DNA of 64,000 nt from Streptomyces sp. WMMC500 (GCF_027497195.1 NZ_CP114905.1:3396001-3460000); one strand, 5' to 3'; counted from the stretch's first letter, positions 34,388 to 46,284 are shown. Numbers and translations are program-made. Notes: generated from the sequence alone by a model not told the origin.

Positions 34388-35662
34388 ATGACTCCCGCCC
34401 ACCCCGCCCTTGCGCAGACCGATCCCGAGCTGGCGGCCCTCGTCGCCGCCGAGGAGCAGCTCCAGGCCGACACGCTGCGGCTCATCCCCAGCGAGAACTA
34501 CGTCTCCGCCGCCGTGCTCGAAGCCACCGGCACCGTGCTGACCAACAAGTACAGCGAGGGCTACCCCGGCAAGCGCTACTACGAGGGCCAGCAGAACATC
34601 GACCCCATCGAGACCCTCGCCGCGGACCGGGCGAACGCCCTCTTCGGCACCGAGCACGCCAACGTGCAGCCCTACTCCGGCTCCCCCGCGAACCTCGCCG
34701 CCTACCTGGCCTTCGCCGAGCCCGGCGACACCGTCATGGGCATGTCCCTGCCGCACGGCGGGCACCTCACCCACGGGTGGAGCGTCTCGGTGACCGGCAA
34801 GTGGTTCCGCGGCGTGCAGTACACGGTGCGGCGCGAGGACGGGCGCATCGACTTCGACGAGGTACGGGACCTCGCGCGCGCCGAACGCCCGAAGATCATC
34901 CTGTGCGGCGGCACCGCCATCCCGCGGACCATCGACTTCGCGGCCTTCGGCGAGATCGCCCGCGAGGTCGGCGCGGTGCTGGTCGCGGACGTGGCGCACA
35001 TCGCCGGGCTGATCGCCGGCGGCGCGCACCCCTCGCCCGTACCGCACGCGGACGTCATCACGACGACCACGCACAAGACGCTCCGCGGGCCGCGCGGGGC
35101 GATGATCCTCACCCGCGCCGAACACGCCCGCGCGATCGACCGCGCCGTCTTCCCCGGCCTCCAGGGCGGGCCGCACAACCACACCACGGCGGCCATCGCG
35201 GTCGCGCTGCACGAGGCGGCGCAGCCGTCGTTCCGGGAGTACGCGGCGGCGGTGGTCGCCAACGCGAAGGCGCTGGCCGAGCAGCTCGCGTTGCGCGGCT
35301 TCGAGCTGGTCTCGGGCGGCACGGACAACCACCTGATCCTCATCGATCTCACGGGCAAGGAGGTGCCGGGGAAGGTGGCCGCGAAGGCGCTGGACCGGGC
35401 GGGCCTGGTGGTCAACTACAACACCGTCCCGTACGACCCGCGCAAGCCGTTCGACCCGTCCGGCATCCGCCTGGGGACGCCCTCGCTGACGTCGCGGGGG
35501 CTGGGGACGGGCGAGATGGCGCAGGTGGCGGAGTGGATCGACCGGGGGGTCGCGGCGGCGCGGGCCGGCGGGGCGGAGGAGGACGTGGCGCTGAAGGAGA
35601 TCAGGGGCGAGGTGGCGGAGCTGATGGGCGAGTACCCGGCTCCGGGGCTGCCGGTGGGCTGA
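34388..35662 (+). CDS. glyA: Serine hydroxymethyltransferase
   Basis: Interconverts serine and glycine and charges tetrahydrofolate with a one-carbon unit; cytoplasmic PLP enzyme of 424 residues. LRLIPSENYVSAAVLEATGT, NKYSEGYPGKRYYEGQQNID, HGGHLTHG, DVAHIAGLIAGGAHPSPVPH, and the PLP-Lys block TTTHKTLRGPRGAMI are all intact. GGAGGG 7 nt before the ATG. It is preceded by a ZTP riboswitch, tying its expression to folate/purine status. folD and purH further along the window act in the same pathway. Confidence 0.97.
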   Translation: MTPAHPALAQTDPELAALVAAEEQLQADTLRLIPSENYVSAAVLEATGTVLTNKYSEGYPGKRYYEGQQNIDPIETLAADRANALFGTEHANVQPYSGSPANLAAYLAFAEPGDTVMGMSLPHGGHLTHGWSVSVTGKWFRGVQYTVRREDGRIDFDEVRDLARAERPKIILCGGTAIPRTIDFAAFGEIAREVGAVLVADVAHIAGLIAGGAHPSPVPHADVITTTTHKTLRGPRGAMILTRAEHARAIDRAVFPGLQGGPHNHTTAAIAVALHEAAQPSFREYAAAVVANAKALAEQLALRGFELVSGGTDNHLILIDLTGKEVPGKVAAKALDRAGLVVNYNTVPYDPRKPFDPSGIRLGTPSLTSRGLGTGEMAQVAEWIDRGVAAARAGGAEEDVALKEIRGEVAELMGEYPAPGLPVG

Positions 35663-35780
35663 GGGCTGGGCGGATGGGCTGACGCGGAGCGGGGGCCGCG
35701 CGCGCTCGGCGGGCTCTCGCGCTCGGGGTCTTCTGCCCGCGGGGTCTCCTGCGCGTGGCGGGCTCGTGCGACCGGGGGGC

Positions 35781-36578
35781 TCAGTCGTCCAGATCCAGGA
35801 GTACGCCGCGGTCGTCGGCCGGCCGGGCCGGTGACGGCCGGCGGGCGCGGTACAGGCGGGGTGCGGCCGCGGCCAGGAGGGCGCCGGTCGCCAGGCCGGG
35901 CAGGGTCCACCACCAGTTCGTGCCGGGGCCGGGATCCGGGGCCGCGGTCGCCTGGCGGCGGGCGGCCGGGTCCGCGTCCGCCGCGGCGGGCTCGGACCCG
36001 GCCGGCCCCGCGTCCGAGCCCGAGCCGTCGGCGGCGGCCGGTGCCGGGTCGGGTTCCACTCCCCCGGCCTCGGTGGCGGCGCCCCCCGCGAACTGCGGCG
36101 GCATGTACCACCCGCGCTGCGCCTCCGGCCGCTCCGCGACCCCGAGCCGGTCGAGCAGCGCGCCCAGCCGCCCCGGGTGCTCCACCCGCCGCCAGGTCTG
36201 CGCCGTCCCCCTCTCCTCAGGGGTCCCCCTGCTCACCACCGCGCCGCCCCGCGCGTCCGGGTAGAGGGTGTCGACGCGCCACACGTCCACGTCGTGGCGC
36301 AGCCACGTCACCGTGATCTGCCGCGCGTCTGCGCCACCGAGTTCGGCTTCGGTGAGCAGCGGGTCGATTTGTGCGCCGGCCTCCCCGATGGCCTTGTCGA
36401 GCGCGGCGTAGCGAGGGTCGGTGGCGTACAGGCCGGCGGCGTCGCCGCTGCCGCCGTTGACGAGAAGGGCGCTCGTCGGGCCGCCCGCGGCGGCGGGAGT
36501 GGCGAGGCCCGCGGCGAGCGCGAGCGCGGCGGCGGTCGCGGCGGCCGGGGCGGTGAGCCGGCAGGTGAGTCTGCGCAT
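35781..36578 (-). CDS. Secreted membrane-anchored protein of unknown function
   Basis: 265 residues. Signal peptide at 1-31 (RLTAPAAATAAALALAAGLA). An exported domain of about 130 residues contains LLVNGGSGDAAGLYATDPRY, ITVTWLRHDVDVWRVDTLYP and RGWYMPPQFAGG. An Ala/Pro/Asp-rich spacer, a C-terminal membrane helix (NWWWTLPGLATGALLAAAAP) and a short basic tail follow. It is typical of streptomycete cell-surface proteins encoded near ECF sigma factor/anti-sigma pairs. It lies 183 bp after the sigma/anti-sigma-like pair on the same strand. Function unknown. Confidence 0.75.
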   Translation of the reverse strand: MRRLTCRLTAPAAATAAALALAAGLATPAAAGGPTSALLVNGGSGDAAGLYATDPRYAALDKAIGEAGAQIDPLLTEAELGGADARQITVTWLRHDVDVWRVDTLYPDARGGAVVSRGTPEERGTAQTWRRVEHPGRLGALLDRLGVAERPEAQRGWYMPPQFAGGAATEAGGVEPDPAPAAADGSGSDAGPAGSEPAAADADPAARRQATAAPDPGPGTNWWWTLPGLATGALLAAAAPRLYRARRPSPARPADDRGVLLDLDD

Positions 36579-36761
36579 ATGTCGCTCCGTTGTCCGGTCG
36601 GTGTCCGGCCGATGCCGGCGGCCATACGAACCGGGCCCCGCTCCCCGTACGGAACCGGGCTCCGCCCTCCGTACACCGCGCGGGTCTCCCGGGTTCCGCG
36701 CGGGCCGATCAGGGGGCGGAACCGGCTTCGAGTCGCAGGGTCGGTGCCCCCGGGGCCCTAC

Positions 36762-39424
<2,663 letters not shown>

Positions 39425-39430
39425 GGGCCC

Positions 39431-40027
39431 GTGAAGGAGACGCTTGTGGGGACCGTGACGGTCGGTGTATCGATCGCCGTCCCGGAGCCGTACGGCAGCT
39501 TGCTGCAGCAGCGCCGGATCGGCTTCGGGGACACCGCGGCCCACGGCATCCCCACGCACATCACGCTGCTGCCGCCGACGGCGGCCGACGCCGGGGAGCT
39601 GCCGCGCATCGAGCGGCACCTGGCGCAGATCGCCGACTGCGGGGTGCCCTTCCCGATGCGGCTGAGCGGTACGGACACGTTCCGGCCGCTGACGCCGGTG
39701 GTCTTCGTGCAGGTGATGGAGGGGGCGGCGGCCTGCTCCTGGCTGCAGAAGATGGTCCGGGACGCCTCCGGACCGCTGGCCAGGGACCTGCAGTTCCCGT
39801 ACCACCCGCATGTGACGATCGCCCACGACATAGACGAGGCGGCGATGGACCGGGCCGCGGCGGAGCTGGCGGACTTCGAGGCGGCGTGGTCGGTGGGCGG
39901 GTTCTCGCTGTACGAGCAGGACGCGGACGGCGTGTGGCGGCTGCAGCGGGAGTTCCGCTTCGGCGGTGACTCGGCGCTGGAGGTGCCGGCACAGACGCGC
40001 TCCGAGCCGGCGCCGTCACCGGGCTGA
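39431..40027 (+). CDS. 2'-5' RNA ligase/phosphodiesterase (2H) family protein
   Basis: 198 residues. Two H-x-T/S-x motifs define the 2H fold: THITLLPP near residue 42 and HPHVTIAHD near 127, with a family-typical VFVQVMEG strand between. Such enzymes hydrolyse or ligate 2'-5' or cyclic phosphodiesters in RNA or nucleotides. GTG start 6 nt after trpS, so cotranscription is likely; the pairing with trpS is conserved in streptomycetes as far as I recall. Confidence 0.85.
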   Translation: MKETLVGTVTVGVSIAVPEPYGSLLQQRRIGFGDTAAHGIPTHITLLPPTAADAGELPRIERHLAQIADCGVPFPMRLSGTDTFRPLTPVVFVQVMEGAAACSWLQKMVRDASGPLARDLQFPYHPHVTIAHDIDEAAMDRAAAELADFEAAWSVGGFSLYEQDADGVWRLQREFRFGGDSALEVPAQTRSEPAPSPG

Positions 40028-40165
40028 CGCGGCTCGCCCCCCGCGTGGCGCGTCCCCTGCCCCACGTACCCCGCAGATAACCTGGCGTTTCCCGGGCATA
40101 CGCCGGTGCGTACGGCCGTCGCCCACCGGGTGGCGGCTCGGGGGACGCGACGGCGGGAGTGCGAC

Positions 40166-41071
40166 GTGGAGTGGCTGACCAGGTTGCCGGTCGTCGGCCC
40201 GTACGTCGCCCGGCTGCTGCACACCCGCCCGTACCGGGCCTTCGAGTACGTCCAGGCCCGGCACTGGAGCCGGCTCGCCGGGGCCGTGACGTTCAGCAGC
40301 TTCGTCGCCCTCTTCCCCCTGATCACCACCGCCGCCGCGGTCTCCGCGGCGGTGCTCAGCGACAGCCGGCGCAAGGACTTCGAGCGGTGGATCAGGGAGC
40401 AGGTGCCCGGCATCTCCGACCGGCTCGACCTCGGCGGCCTCTTCGCGAACGCCGCCACGGTGGGGCTGATCTCGCTCGCCCTGCTGCTGGTCACCGGCAT
40501 CAACTGGATCAGCACCCTGCGCGACGCCCTGCGCGCCGTGTGGGACCGGGCGGACACCACCGAGAACGTGTTCCTCGGCAAGGGCAAGGACGCCCTGATC
40601 CTGCTCGGCCTCGGCGGCACGGTGGTCGTCTCGCTGACCGTCTCGGTCACGGCCGCGACCGCGGCCGACGCCGTGCTCGGCCGGCTCGGTGTCACGGAGG
40701 GCGGCTGGGGCAGCGCGCTGCTGGAGACGGCCGCGTTCGCCGCGGCCGTGACCGCGGGGTTCCTGCTGCTCGTCTACGTGCTGACCCGGCTGCCCGGCGT
40801 CCATCCGCCGCGGCGGCGGGTGCTGGAGGCCGCGCTCGCCGGTGCCGTGGGTTTCGAGCTACTCAAGCTTCTTCTCAGCGGCTACTTCAGCGGAGTCGCC
40901 GGCAAGAGTGTCTACGGCGCCTTCGGCGTCCCCGTCGCGCTCATCATCTGGATCAACTTCATGGCCCGCCTCCTGCTCTATTGCGCCGCCTGGACGGCCA
41001 CGCCCGACGAGGTCGGGAAGCGGCCAGCGGCGGTGGATGACGTAGGCGACGATCGCGAGCAGCGCGACTGA
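40166..41071 (+). CDS. YihY/virulence factor BrkB family membrane protein
   Basis: 301 residues with about six membrane helices. Family features are HWSRLAGAVTFSSFVALFPL, INWISTLRDALRAVWDRADT, and the final VYGAFGVPVALIIWINFMAR followed by LLLYCAAWTA. The GTG at 40166 follows GGGAG. Function unknown; the family was once misnamed RNase BN. The conserved part ends near position 41000. The last 20 residues and the stop lie inside the convergent carboxypeptidase gene (213 nt overlap). Confidence 0.85.
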   Translation: MEWLTRLPVVGPYVARLLHTRPYRAFEYVQARHWSRLAGAVTFSSFVALFPLITTAAAVSAAVLSDSRRKDFERWIREQVPGISDRLDLGGLFANAATVGLISLALLLVTGINWISTLRDALRAVWDRADTTENVFLGKGKDALILLGLGGTVVVSLTVSVTAATAADAVLGRLGVTEGGWGSALLETAAFAAAVTAGFLLLVYVLTRLPGVHPPRRRVLEAALAGAVGFELLKLLLSGYFSGVAGKSVYGAFGVPVALIIWINFMARLLLYCAAWTATPDEVGKRPAAVDDVGDDREQRD

Positions 41072-42256
41072 GCCGATCGTGATGGCGAGCGCCGTACCGA
41101 CGCCGCCCTCCGGCTCGTCGTCCGCGGCGGCGGCGGGCGTGGCGTCGTCAGCGCCGGAGTCCTTGCCGGAGTCCTCGCCGGCGCCGTCGTTCTTGCCCGC
41201 GCCGCTGCCCGCCGCGGCCGCGTCCTCCTCCTCGCGCACGCCCTCCGGCGGGACCAGCTCGCCGACCGGCTGCACCGCGGGCGCGGCCCTGAAGCCCCAG
41301 TCCAGGAGCTTGCCGGCCTCCTTGTAGACGGCGTTGGACTCGTCCTCGTCGGGGTGCATGACGGTGACGAGCAGCACCCGGCCGTCGCGCTCGGCGACGC
41401 CGGTGAAGGTGGCGCCGGCGTTGGTGGTGTTGCCGTTCTTGATGCCGGCGATGCCCTTGTAGACGTCCAGGCCGACGTCGCCGGTCAGCAGCCGGTTGGT
41501 GTTCTGGATCTCGAAGTACTCGCGCTTGCCCTTCTTCCCGGTCTTCCCGCCGGGGAACTTCGCGCGGGGGGTGGCGGCGTACGCGCGGAAGTCGGGGTTC
41601 TGCATGCCGGCGCGGGCGAAGAGCGTGAGGTCGTACGCGCTGGAGGTCTGCCCCTTCTCGTCGTACCCGTCGGGGCTGACCACGTGGGTGTCCTCGGCGC
41701 CGAGCTCGCGCGCCCGGTCGTTCATGGCCTGCACCGTGGCGTCGACGCCGCCGTTCATCGCCGACAGCACGTGCACGGCGTCGTTGCCGGACCGGAGGAA
41801 GACCCCGAGCCACAGCTCGCGGACGGTGTAGGTGAGGTTCTCCTTGATACCGACGAGGCTGCTGCCCTCGCCCATGCCCTCCAGCTCCTCGGCGGCGACC
41901 TTGTGCTTCTCCTCCTTGTTGAACAGGGGCAGCAGGGTCTCCGCGAAGAGCATCTTCAGCGTGCTGGCCGGGGCGAGCTTCCAGTGCGCGTTGTGCGCGG
42001 CGAGCACCGCGCCGCTCTCGGCGTCGGCGACGACCCAGGACCGGCCGGTGAGCTTCTGCGGCAGCTCGGGGGCGCCGGTGCCCAGGTCGACGTGGGTGCC
42101 GGGCTGGCCGAGGAGGGTGCCCCCGATGTTCGACATCTGGTCGGGCGGCCGCGGCTTGCCGTCCTGGGCCGCGGCGGGCGCGACGCCCCCGAGCGACAGG
42201 AGCGTGGCGGCGGCGGCGAGCGCGGCGCCGCGGATAGTCACATGAGATGTCGGCAC
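40859..42256 (-). CDS. D-alanyl-D-alanine carboxypeptidase (S11, penicillin-binding protein)
   Basis: 465 residues. Signal peptide (1-30), S-x-x-K (Ser98-Lys101, APASTLKM), S-x-N (Ser156-Gly-Asn158) and KNGN at 273-276 in the KTG position. It trims the terminal D-Ala of peptidoglycan stem peptides outside the membrane. After an acidic Ala/Asp-rich spacer comes a C-terminal membrane helix (ALAITIGSVALLAIVAYVIH) and a cytoplasmic tail of about 55 residues. The tail lies antisense to the YihY gene and may be an extension past an older stop codon. Confidence 0.9.
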   Translation of the reverse strand: MPTSHVTIRGAALAAAATLLSLGGVAPAAAQDGKPRPPDQMSNIGGTLLGQPGTHVDLGTGAPELPQKLTGRSWVVADAESGAVLAAHNAHWKLAPASTLKMLFAETLLPLFNKEEKHKVAAEELEGMGEGSSLVGIKENLTYTVRELWLGVFLRSGNDAVHVLSAMNGGVDATVQAMNDRARELGAEDTHVVSPDGYDEKGQTSSAYDLTLFARAGMQNPDFRAYAATPRAKFPGGKTGKKGKREYFEIQNTNRLLTGDVGLDVYKGIAGIKNGNTTNAGATFTGVAERDGRVLLVTVMHPDEDESNAVYKEAGKLLDWGFRAAPAVQPVGELVPPEGVREEEDAAAAGSGAGKNDGAGEDSGKDSGADDATPAAAADDEPEGGVGTALAITIGSVALLAIVAYVIHRRWPLPDLVGRGRPGGAIEQEAGHEVDPDDERDGDAEGAVDTLAGDSAEVAAEKKLE

Positions 42257-42563
42257 GTCGCGAACCTACCTGGAGTCGCCGTCGATGTGGACACCGAGGT
42301 GCGCTAGTTGGCCGAGGAGCGCCCCCGGAAGAGTCCGGCGCAGCACGAGGCCCCGGCCCGCACCTCCCGCCGGCCGGTGAGGCCGCGGAAGGCGGCAGGT
42401 CATCGCCGCAGAGCCGGTCTGGTGCATCCCCCACCTCGCATCCCCGTCACGGACGCCACGCCCCCCGGCCAGCCCGCGACAGCCCCAGGCTACTCCGCGA
42501 GGGCCCCCCGCCGGACCGCCGGTGGGCGGGGCCCCGCAACCGTCCCGCGACTAGGCTGCGGCG
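42257..42563 (+). promoter_or_regulatory. Divergent intergenic region with a leaderless -10 box
   Basis: 307 bp without a convincing gene. TAGGCT at 42552 precedes the ATG at 42564 by 6-7 nt, consistent with a leaderless methyltransferase transcript. The remainder presumably carries the carboxypeptidase promoter. Nothing else is recognised. Confidence 0.4.
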
Positions 42564-43319
42564 ATGGAACGGATACCCGAGGGCCCGGAGCGGGTGAACG
42601 ACTACGACGCCTTCGCCGAGGCGTACGCCGCGGAGAACGAGAACAGCCTCGTCAACGCCTACTACGAACGGCCCGCCATGCTGAACCTCGCGGGCGACGT
42701 CGCCGGCCGGCGGATACTCGACGCCGGCTGCGGCTCGGGGCCCCTGTCCGCGGCGCTGCGCGACCGCGGGGCGGTCGTCACCGGAATCGATGCCAGCGCC
42801 GGGATGCTGGCGCTGGCCGCGCGGCGGCTCGGGGACGGCGCGGACCTGCACCTGGCCGACCTGCGCGACCGCCTGCCGTTCGCCGACGGGGCGTTCGACG
42901 ACGTGGTCGCGTCGCTGGTCCTGCACTACCTGGAGGACTGGGGGCCGACGCTGGCCGAGATACGTCGCGTGCTCAGGCCCGGCGGCCGGCTGATCGCCTC
43001 GGTGGACCACCCCTTCATGGCGTACACGATCCGGGAGCCGCGGCCCGACTACTTCGCGACCACCAGTTACTCCTTCGACTGGTCCTTCGGCGGGCAGACC
43101 GCCCCGATGACGTTCTGGCGCAAGCCCCTGCACGCGATGACCGACGCCTTCACCGCGGCCGGATTCCGCCTCTCCGTCCTCAGCGAGCCGCAACCCGACC
43201 CGGCCGCCCGTGAGCTGTTCCCCGAGGGCTTCGACGACCTGGCGACCAAGACGTGCTTCCTGTTCTTCGTGGTCGAGGCGCTACCCGCTAGCGGGTCTGT
43301 TCCCAGCGGGTCCGGGTGA
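42564..43319 (+). CDS. Class I SAM-dependent methyltransferase
   Basis: 251 residues. Motif I ILDAGCGSGPLSAALRDRGA, an acidic residue in VTGIDASAGML (motif II), LADLRDRLPFADGAFDDVVA (motif III region) and RVLRPGGRLIASVDHPF (post-III) define a UbiE/Bioc-like fold. The C-terminal half, with YFATTSYSFDWSFGGQTAPM, forms the substrate cap. A small-molecule substrate is likely but unknown. Its 3' end overlaps the convergent acetyltransferase gene by 32 nt. Confidence 0.9.
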   Translation: MERIPEGPERVNDYDAFAEAYAAENENSLVNAYYERPAMLNLAGDVAGRRILDAGCGSGPLSAALRDRGAVVTGIDASAGMLALAARRLGDGADLHLADLRDRLPFADGAFDDVVASLVLHYLEDWGPTLAEIRRVLRPGGRLIASVDHPFMAYTIREPRPDYFATTSYSFDWSFGGQTAPMTFWRKPLHAMTDAFTAAGFRLSVLSEPQPDPAARELFPEGFDDLATKTCFLFFVVEALPASGSVPSGSG

Positions 43320-43845
43320 GGGCGTACTCCACCTCGCCGTGCTCGGAGCCGTCGATCGCCTCGGGCCAGTCGCCGGTGAAGTGCCGGACGAACTCCAGCC
43401 CCGCCTTCTCCATGACGCGCCGGGAGCCGGTGTTCACGGCCATCGTGTTGGCCGTGACCCGCTCGACCCCCAGGTCCGTGAAGCCCTTGTGGATCAGTGC
43501 CCGGGCGCCCTCGGTGGCGTAACCGCGACCCCAGGCGGCCCGGTTCAGCCGGTAGCCGAGTTCGACCACGGCGGGGCCGTCCGCCGCCAGCGGGCGGAAC
43601 TCGAACCAGCCCAGGAACGTGCCGGTGCTCTTCTCCTCGGCGGCCCAGTAACCGCGGGTCCCCCACGGGTAGTCGTGCAGGAGCCGCGGCAGGACCCGCG
43701 TCTCGACCGCCTCGCGGTCGGTGGGACGGCCGCCGTTGATGAAGCGCATGACCTCGGGATCGCCGTCCAGGGCGATCAGGTCGTCGGCGTCCGCCGCCGT
43801 GAACGGGCGCAGGACGAGGCGGTCGGTCTCCAGGAAGCTGCCCAT
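43288..43845 (-). CDS. GNAT family N-acetyltransferase (RimJ/RimL-like)
   Basis: 185 residues. LETDRLVLRPFTAADADDLI opens the RimJ-like branch. YRLNRAAWGRGYATEGARAL holds the acetyl-CoA loop (Q/R-x-x-G-x-G/A equivalent GRGYAT). VNTGSRRVMEKAGLEFVR is the usual final block. The ATG at 43845 gives the family length. The acceptor amine is unknown. Convergent with the methyltransferase gene. Confidence 0.88.
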   Translation of the reverse strand: MGSFLETDRLVLRPFTAADADDLIALDGDPEVMRFINGGRPTDREAVETRVLPRLLHDYPWGTRGYWAAEEKSTGTFLGWFEFRPLAADGPAVVELGYRLNRAAWGRGYATEGARALIHKGFTDLGVERVTANTMAVNTGSRRVMEKAGLEFVRHFTGDWPEAIDGSEHGEVEYALTRTRWEQTR

Positions 43846-43950
43846 GCCGCGATCCTGGTCCGGGCGGCGGGGCCCCGCCACCGGTTTTCCCCGCGCGACG
43901 GGGGCGTGGCCACCTCGCACGGTTCGTGTCGCCGAGGGAGCGTCGGTGCC

Positions 43951-44769
43951 ATGATGGACGGTCAGGAAGGGGGAGTGGTGAGTGGCGGGACTGTACGGAT
44001 ACGCCGGGAGCGCCGAGGGTTCTGGGCCGCTCTTGACGCCTTCACGGTGTGGATCGACGACGTTCGGGTGGACCGGCTGCACTTCGGCGGGGAAGTCATC
44101 GCCCCGGTGTCACCCGGCGCCCATCGCGTGCAGGTGCGCTGGGCGTCGGCGTGGGCCGGATATTTCGGCGCGAGAGAGAGCGAGACCGTTGACTTCCTGG
44201 TAGAGCCGGGTCAGGTTATCCGCTTCGACTGCGGAAGCACCACGGGTGCTTTCCACTCCGCAATCCAGTTACGCCGCCTCTCACCTCAGCCCCTACCAGC
44301 GCCCCCACCCCCGTCCCCCCAGGTCTTCGGGATGACGGAGACGACGCGCAGGGAGGAACGTCTCGGCGAGGATCCTCCGCTGTTGATCGACAACAGCGAC
44401 AGCTCCTCGCCCCTCACCCGCACCTTCAAGGCCAGCCGGGAGTGGACCCAAACCCTCACCTGGGACGAGAGCCGCAGCAAAACCTTGGGCATCGAGATGG
44501 ACTGGAACCTCTGGATCGTGGTGAAGGCGGCCATCGAAGCCCACCTGGAGCGACACTTCTCGATCGAAATCGGCAGCAGGCACCTTTTCGAGGAGGAATT
44601 CAGCGTCACGGTCAAAGAACGCACCGCCATGCGGATCGTGCTGCGCTGGAAGCGCATCTGGCAGTGCACGGAGACCCACGTCCTTCTTCCGGACAGATCG
44701 GTATATAGAGTGCCGTTTCGGTTCGTGGTGAACGAGACCTTCGACCAGAGAAGCGAGGACGACGGCTGA
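43951..44769 (+). CDS. Hypothetical protein with N-terminal beta-sandwich-like domain
   Basis: About 272 residues. The N-terminal 90 residues (TVWIDDVRVDRLHFGGEVIA, SPGAHRVQVRWASAW, VDFLVEPGQVIRFDCG) look like a PEGA/beta-sandwich module. A Pro-rich linker and a C-terminal domain with KASREWTQTLTWDES, WIVVKAAIEAHLERHFSIEI and RKRIWQ-like strands follow. No signal peptide or membrane helix. ATG 43951 has GAGGGAG upstream; GTG 43978 is an alternative. Function unknown. Confidence 0.7.
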   Translation: MMDGQEGGVVSGGTVRIRRERRGFWAALDAFTVWIDDVRVDRLHFGGEVIAPVSPGAHRVQVRWASAWAGYFGARESETVDFLVEPGQVIRFDCGSTTGAFHSAIQLRRLSPQPLPAPPPPSPQVFGMTETTRREERLGEDPPLLIDNSDSSSPLTRTFKASREWTQTLTWDESRSKTLGIEMDWNLWIVVKAAIEAHLERHFSIEIGSRHLFEEEFSVTVKERTAMRIVLRWKRIWQCTETHVLLPDRSVYRVPFRFVVNETFDQRSEDDG

Positions 44770-45578
44770 CCTCCCGCGAGACACATCGCCGTCCACGGAG
44801 AGCGGATAGCTACGGCCGGGCACACAACTGGCCTGCGACACCGTACAGTTGGGCCTACGGCCGGGGCCGGTACCCCGTCTCCCCCATCTACCGGTCCCGG
44901 CCGTCGCTTGCGGCCACGAGACCGAGGTGGCGACGGCACCCGGGGGGCCCGGGGCGGGTCACAGAGCCTGGACGCGCTCGGCTTCCCGGCCGACCCGCTC
45001 AACCGGATCCGCCCCGCTCCTCGACGGCCACCGTCCGGCGCCTGCTCCAACGAGTTGACGGTGACGCACTGGACGCCGCCGTCAGCGCCTGCCTGAAGAC
45101 CCGAGCCCAGCCACCCGAGCCCGGGTTGCGGGTGCTGGCGGTCGACGGCAAGGCCGTCCGCGGCTCCCGCACCGCCACCGAGACAGCCGTCCAGTTGCTG
45201 GCGACAGTTTGGTGATGTTCGACCCGTCCCGCTCGCCCAATTCACCAAGTCATGGCCGGGTACTCCAGAGCTTCATCATGACTACCCGTTCCGGGACTGC
45301 GCGGTGAGGATCCGCCCTGGAAGGGCTCAGGAAGCTCGTCGAAGAAGGCCGTCGAGACGGGACCCTGAGGATCGAAGGTGTGGCCCTCACCCTCGTGCAC
45401 CCTGGGTTCGACGGCCTGCCAGTTCCTGGCGGATGTTCCTCGCATTCGTGAAGCACTGACCGTCCGATGCCGCCTCGTGGTCTCGGCGCCTGATCAGGTT
45501 TTATCAAGCTTTTGTCAAGATGCTTCCGGCAGGCTGCTGGGGGTGACATGTCACGCCGATGAGGGAGGAATTTTTTTG
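44770..45578. other. Gene-poor stretch with insertion-sequence debris
   Basis: 809 bp without an intact gene. It contains the transposase fragment listed separately. Around 45310-45450 the minus strand reads VHEGEGHTFDPQGPVSTAFF, which may be another gene remnant, but I cannot name it. GC content falls toward 45480-45580. Confidence 0.6.
44968..45215 (+). pseudogene. ISAs1-family transposase fragment, frameshifted
   Basis: Reads LDALGFPADPLNRIRPAP in one frame, then, after a one-base slip near 45020, STATVRRLLQRVDGDALDAA and VLAVDGKAVRGSRTATETAV in the frame that ends at the TGA at 45213. The second block is the ISAs1 core with the first catalytic Asp (VDGK). The N-terminal start and the entire C-terminal catalytic part are missing. 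It is a dead remnant. Confidence 0.75.
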
Positions 45579-45968
45579 GTGAAAGCAGGAGTGAAGCGGG
45601 CCCTGGGGCGCGTTGCCGTGGGCCTGGTGACCGCGTCTGCCGCGGCGGGGGTCATGAGCGGGCCGGCGTCCGCGGATAGCTCGCCCTACATCGAATCGAA
45701 GAGCCACGACTGTGCCGCGAAGTGGGTTGCACCCACGAACGCGTTCTACATCGATGACCGTGACGTGGGCGACGGGAAGCATTGTACCGTCAAGCACTCG
45801 TTCTACTCCGACAAGAGCCCATATGTCATCCCGATCCCGCCCGACGGCGACGATTTCTGGGGTCACAGTACAAACAACTCTACCGAGAAGTGGGTCTACT
45901 TCAAAGTGTGCGACTGGGTCAATTCTGATATCGCCAACTGCACGGACTGGAAACGGTACGGAACCTGA
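45579..45968 (+). CDS. Small secreted protein of unknown function
   Basis: 129 residues from GTG 45579. Signal peptide KAGVKRALGRVAVGLVTASA, with cleavage near ASA-DS. The mature part of about 95 residues has four cysteines (SHDCAAKW, KHCTVK, VCDWVN, IANCTDW) and WGHSTNNSTEKWVYFKVCDW, suggesting a disulfide-bonded beta fold. GGGAGGA upstream is separated from the start by a run of seven T, unusual in this GC-rich DNA. The composition is less GC-rich than neighbouring genes. No family recognised. Confidence 0.75.
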   Translation: MKAGVKRALGRVAVGLVTASAAAGVMSGPASADSSPYIESKSHDCAAKWVAPTNAFYIDDRDVGDGKHCTVKHSFYSDKSPYVIPIPPDGDDFWGHSTNNSTEKWVYFKVCDWVNSDIANCTDWKRYGT

Positions 45969-46284
45969 CGCACAAGACGCGGAACAGCACTTTGGCAGCA
46001 CACATCTACTCCGGTAAGCCGCCGTTCTGAACGCGCTGTCGGATGATTTGGTGGTCGAGTTCGTGAACTCGGCCCAAGAAGACCGCTCAGTAGCGGGTGA
46101 TCTGGCCGCACCCTCGGACGAGTTGTGACCCCACCTGGTTGATCACGAAATTGGTTCCAGCGAGTTCTGGCCCGACCGGGATCATCGGAGCAGGATGCGG
46201 GCTGCTCACGTCCGGCGTGCGCCGGGGCTCTTCTGAGGTCTCCGAGCCGGGTAGCTTGGTTATTCGCGACGAGGGGATCGGATC
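45969..46284. other. Intergenic stretch, nothing recognised
   Basis: 316 bp between two hypothetical genes. Both strands lack a convincing coding frame. GAGGGG at 46271 is the probable ribosome-binding site of the next gene. Confidence 0.4.
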
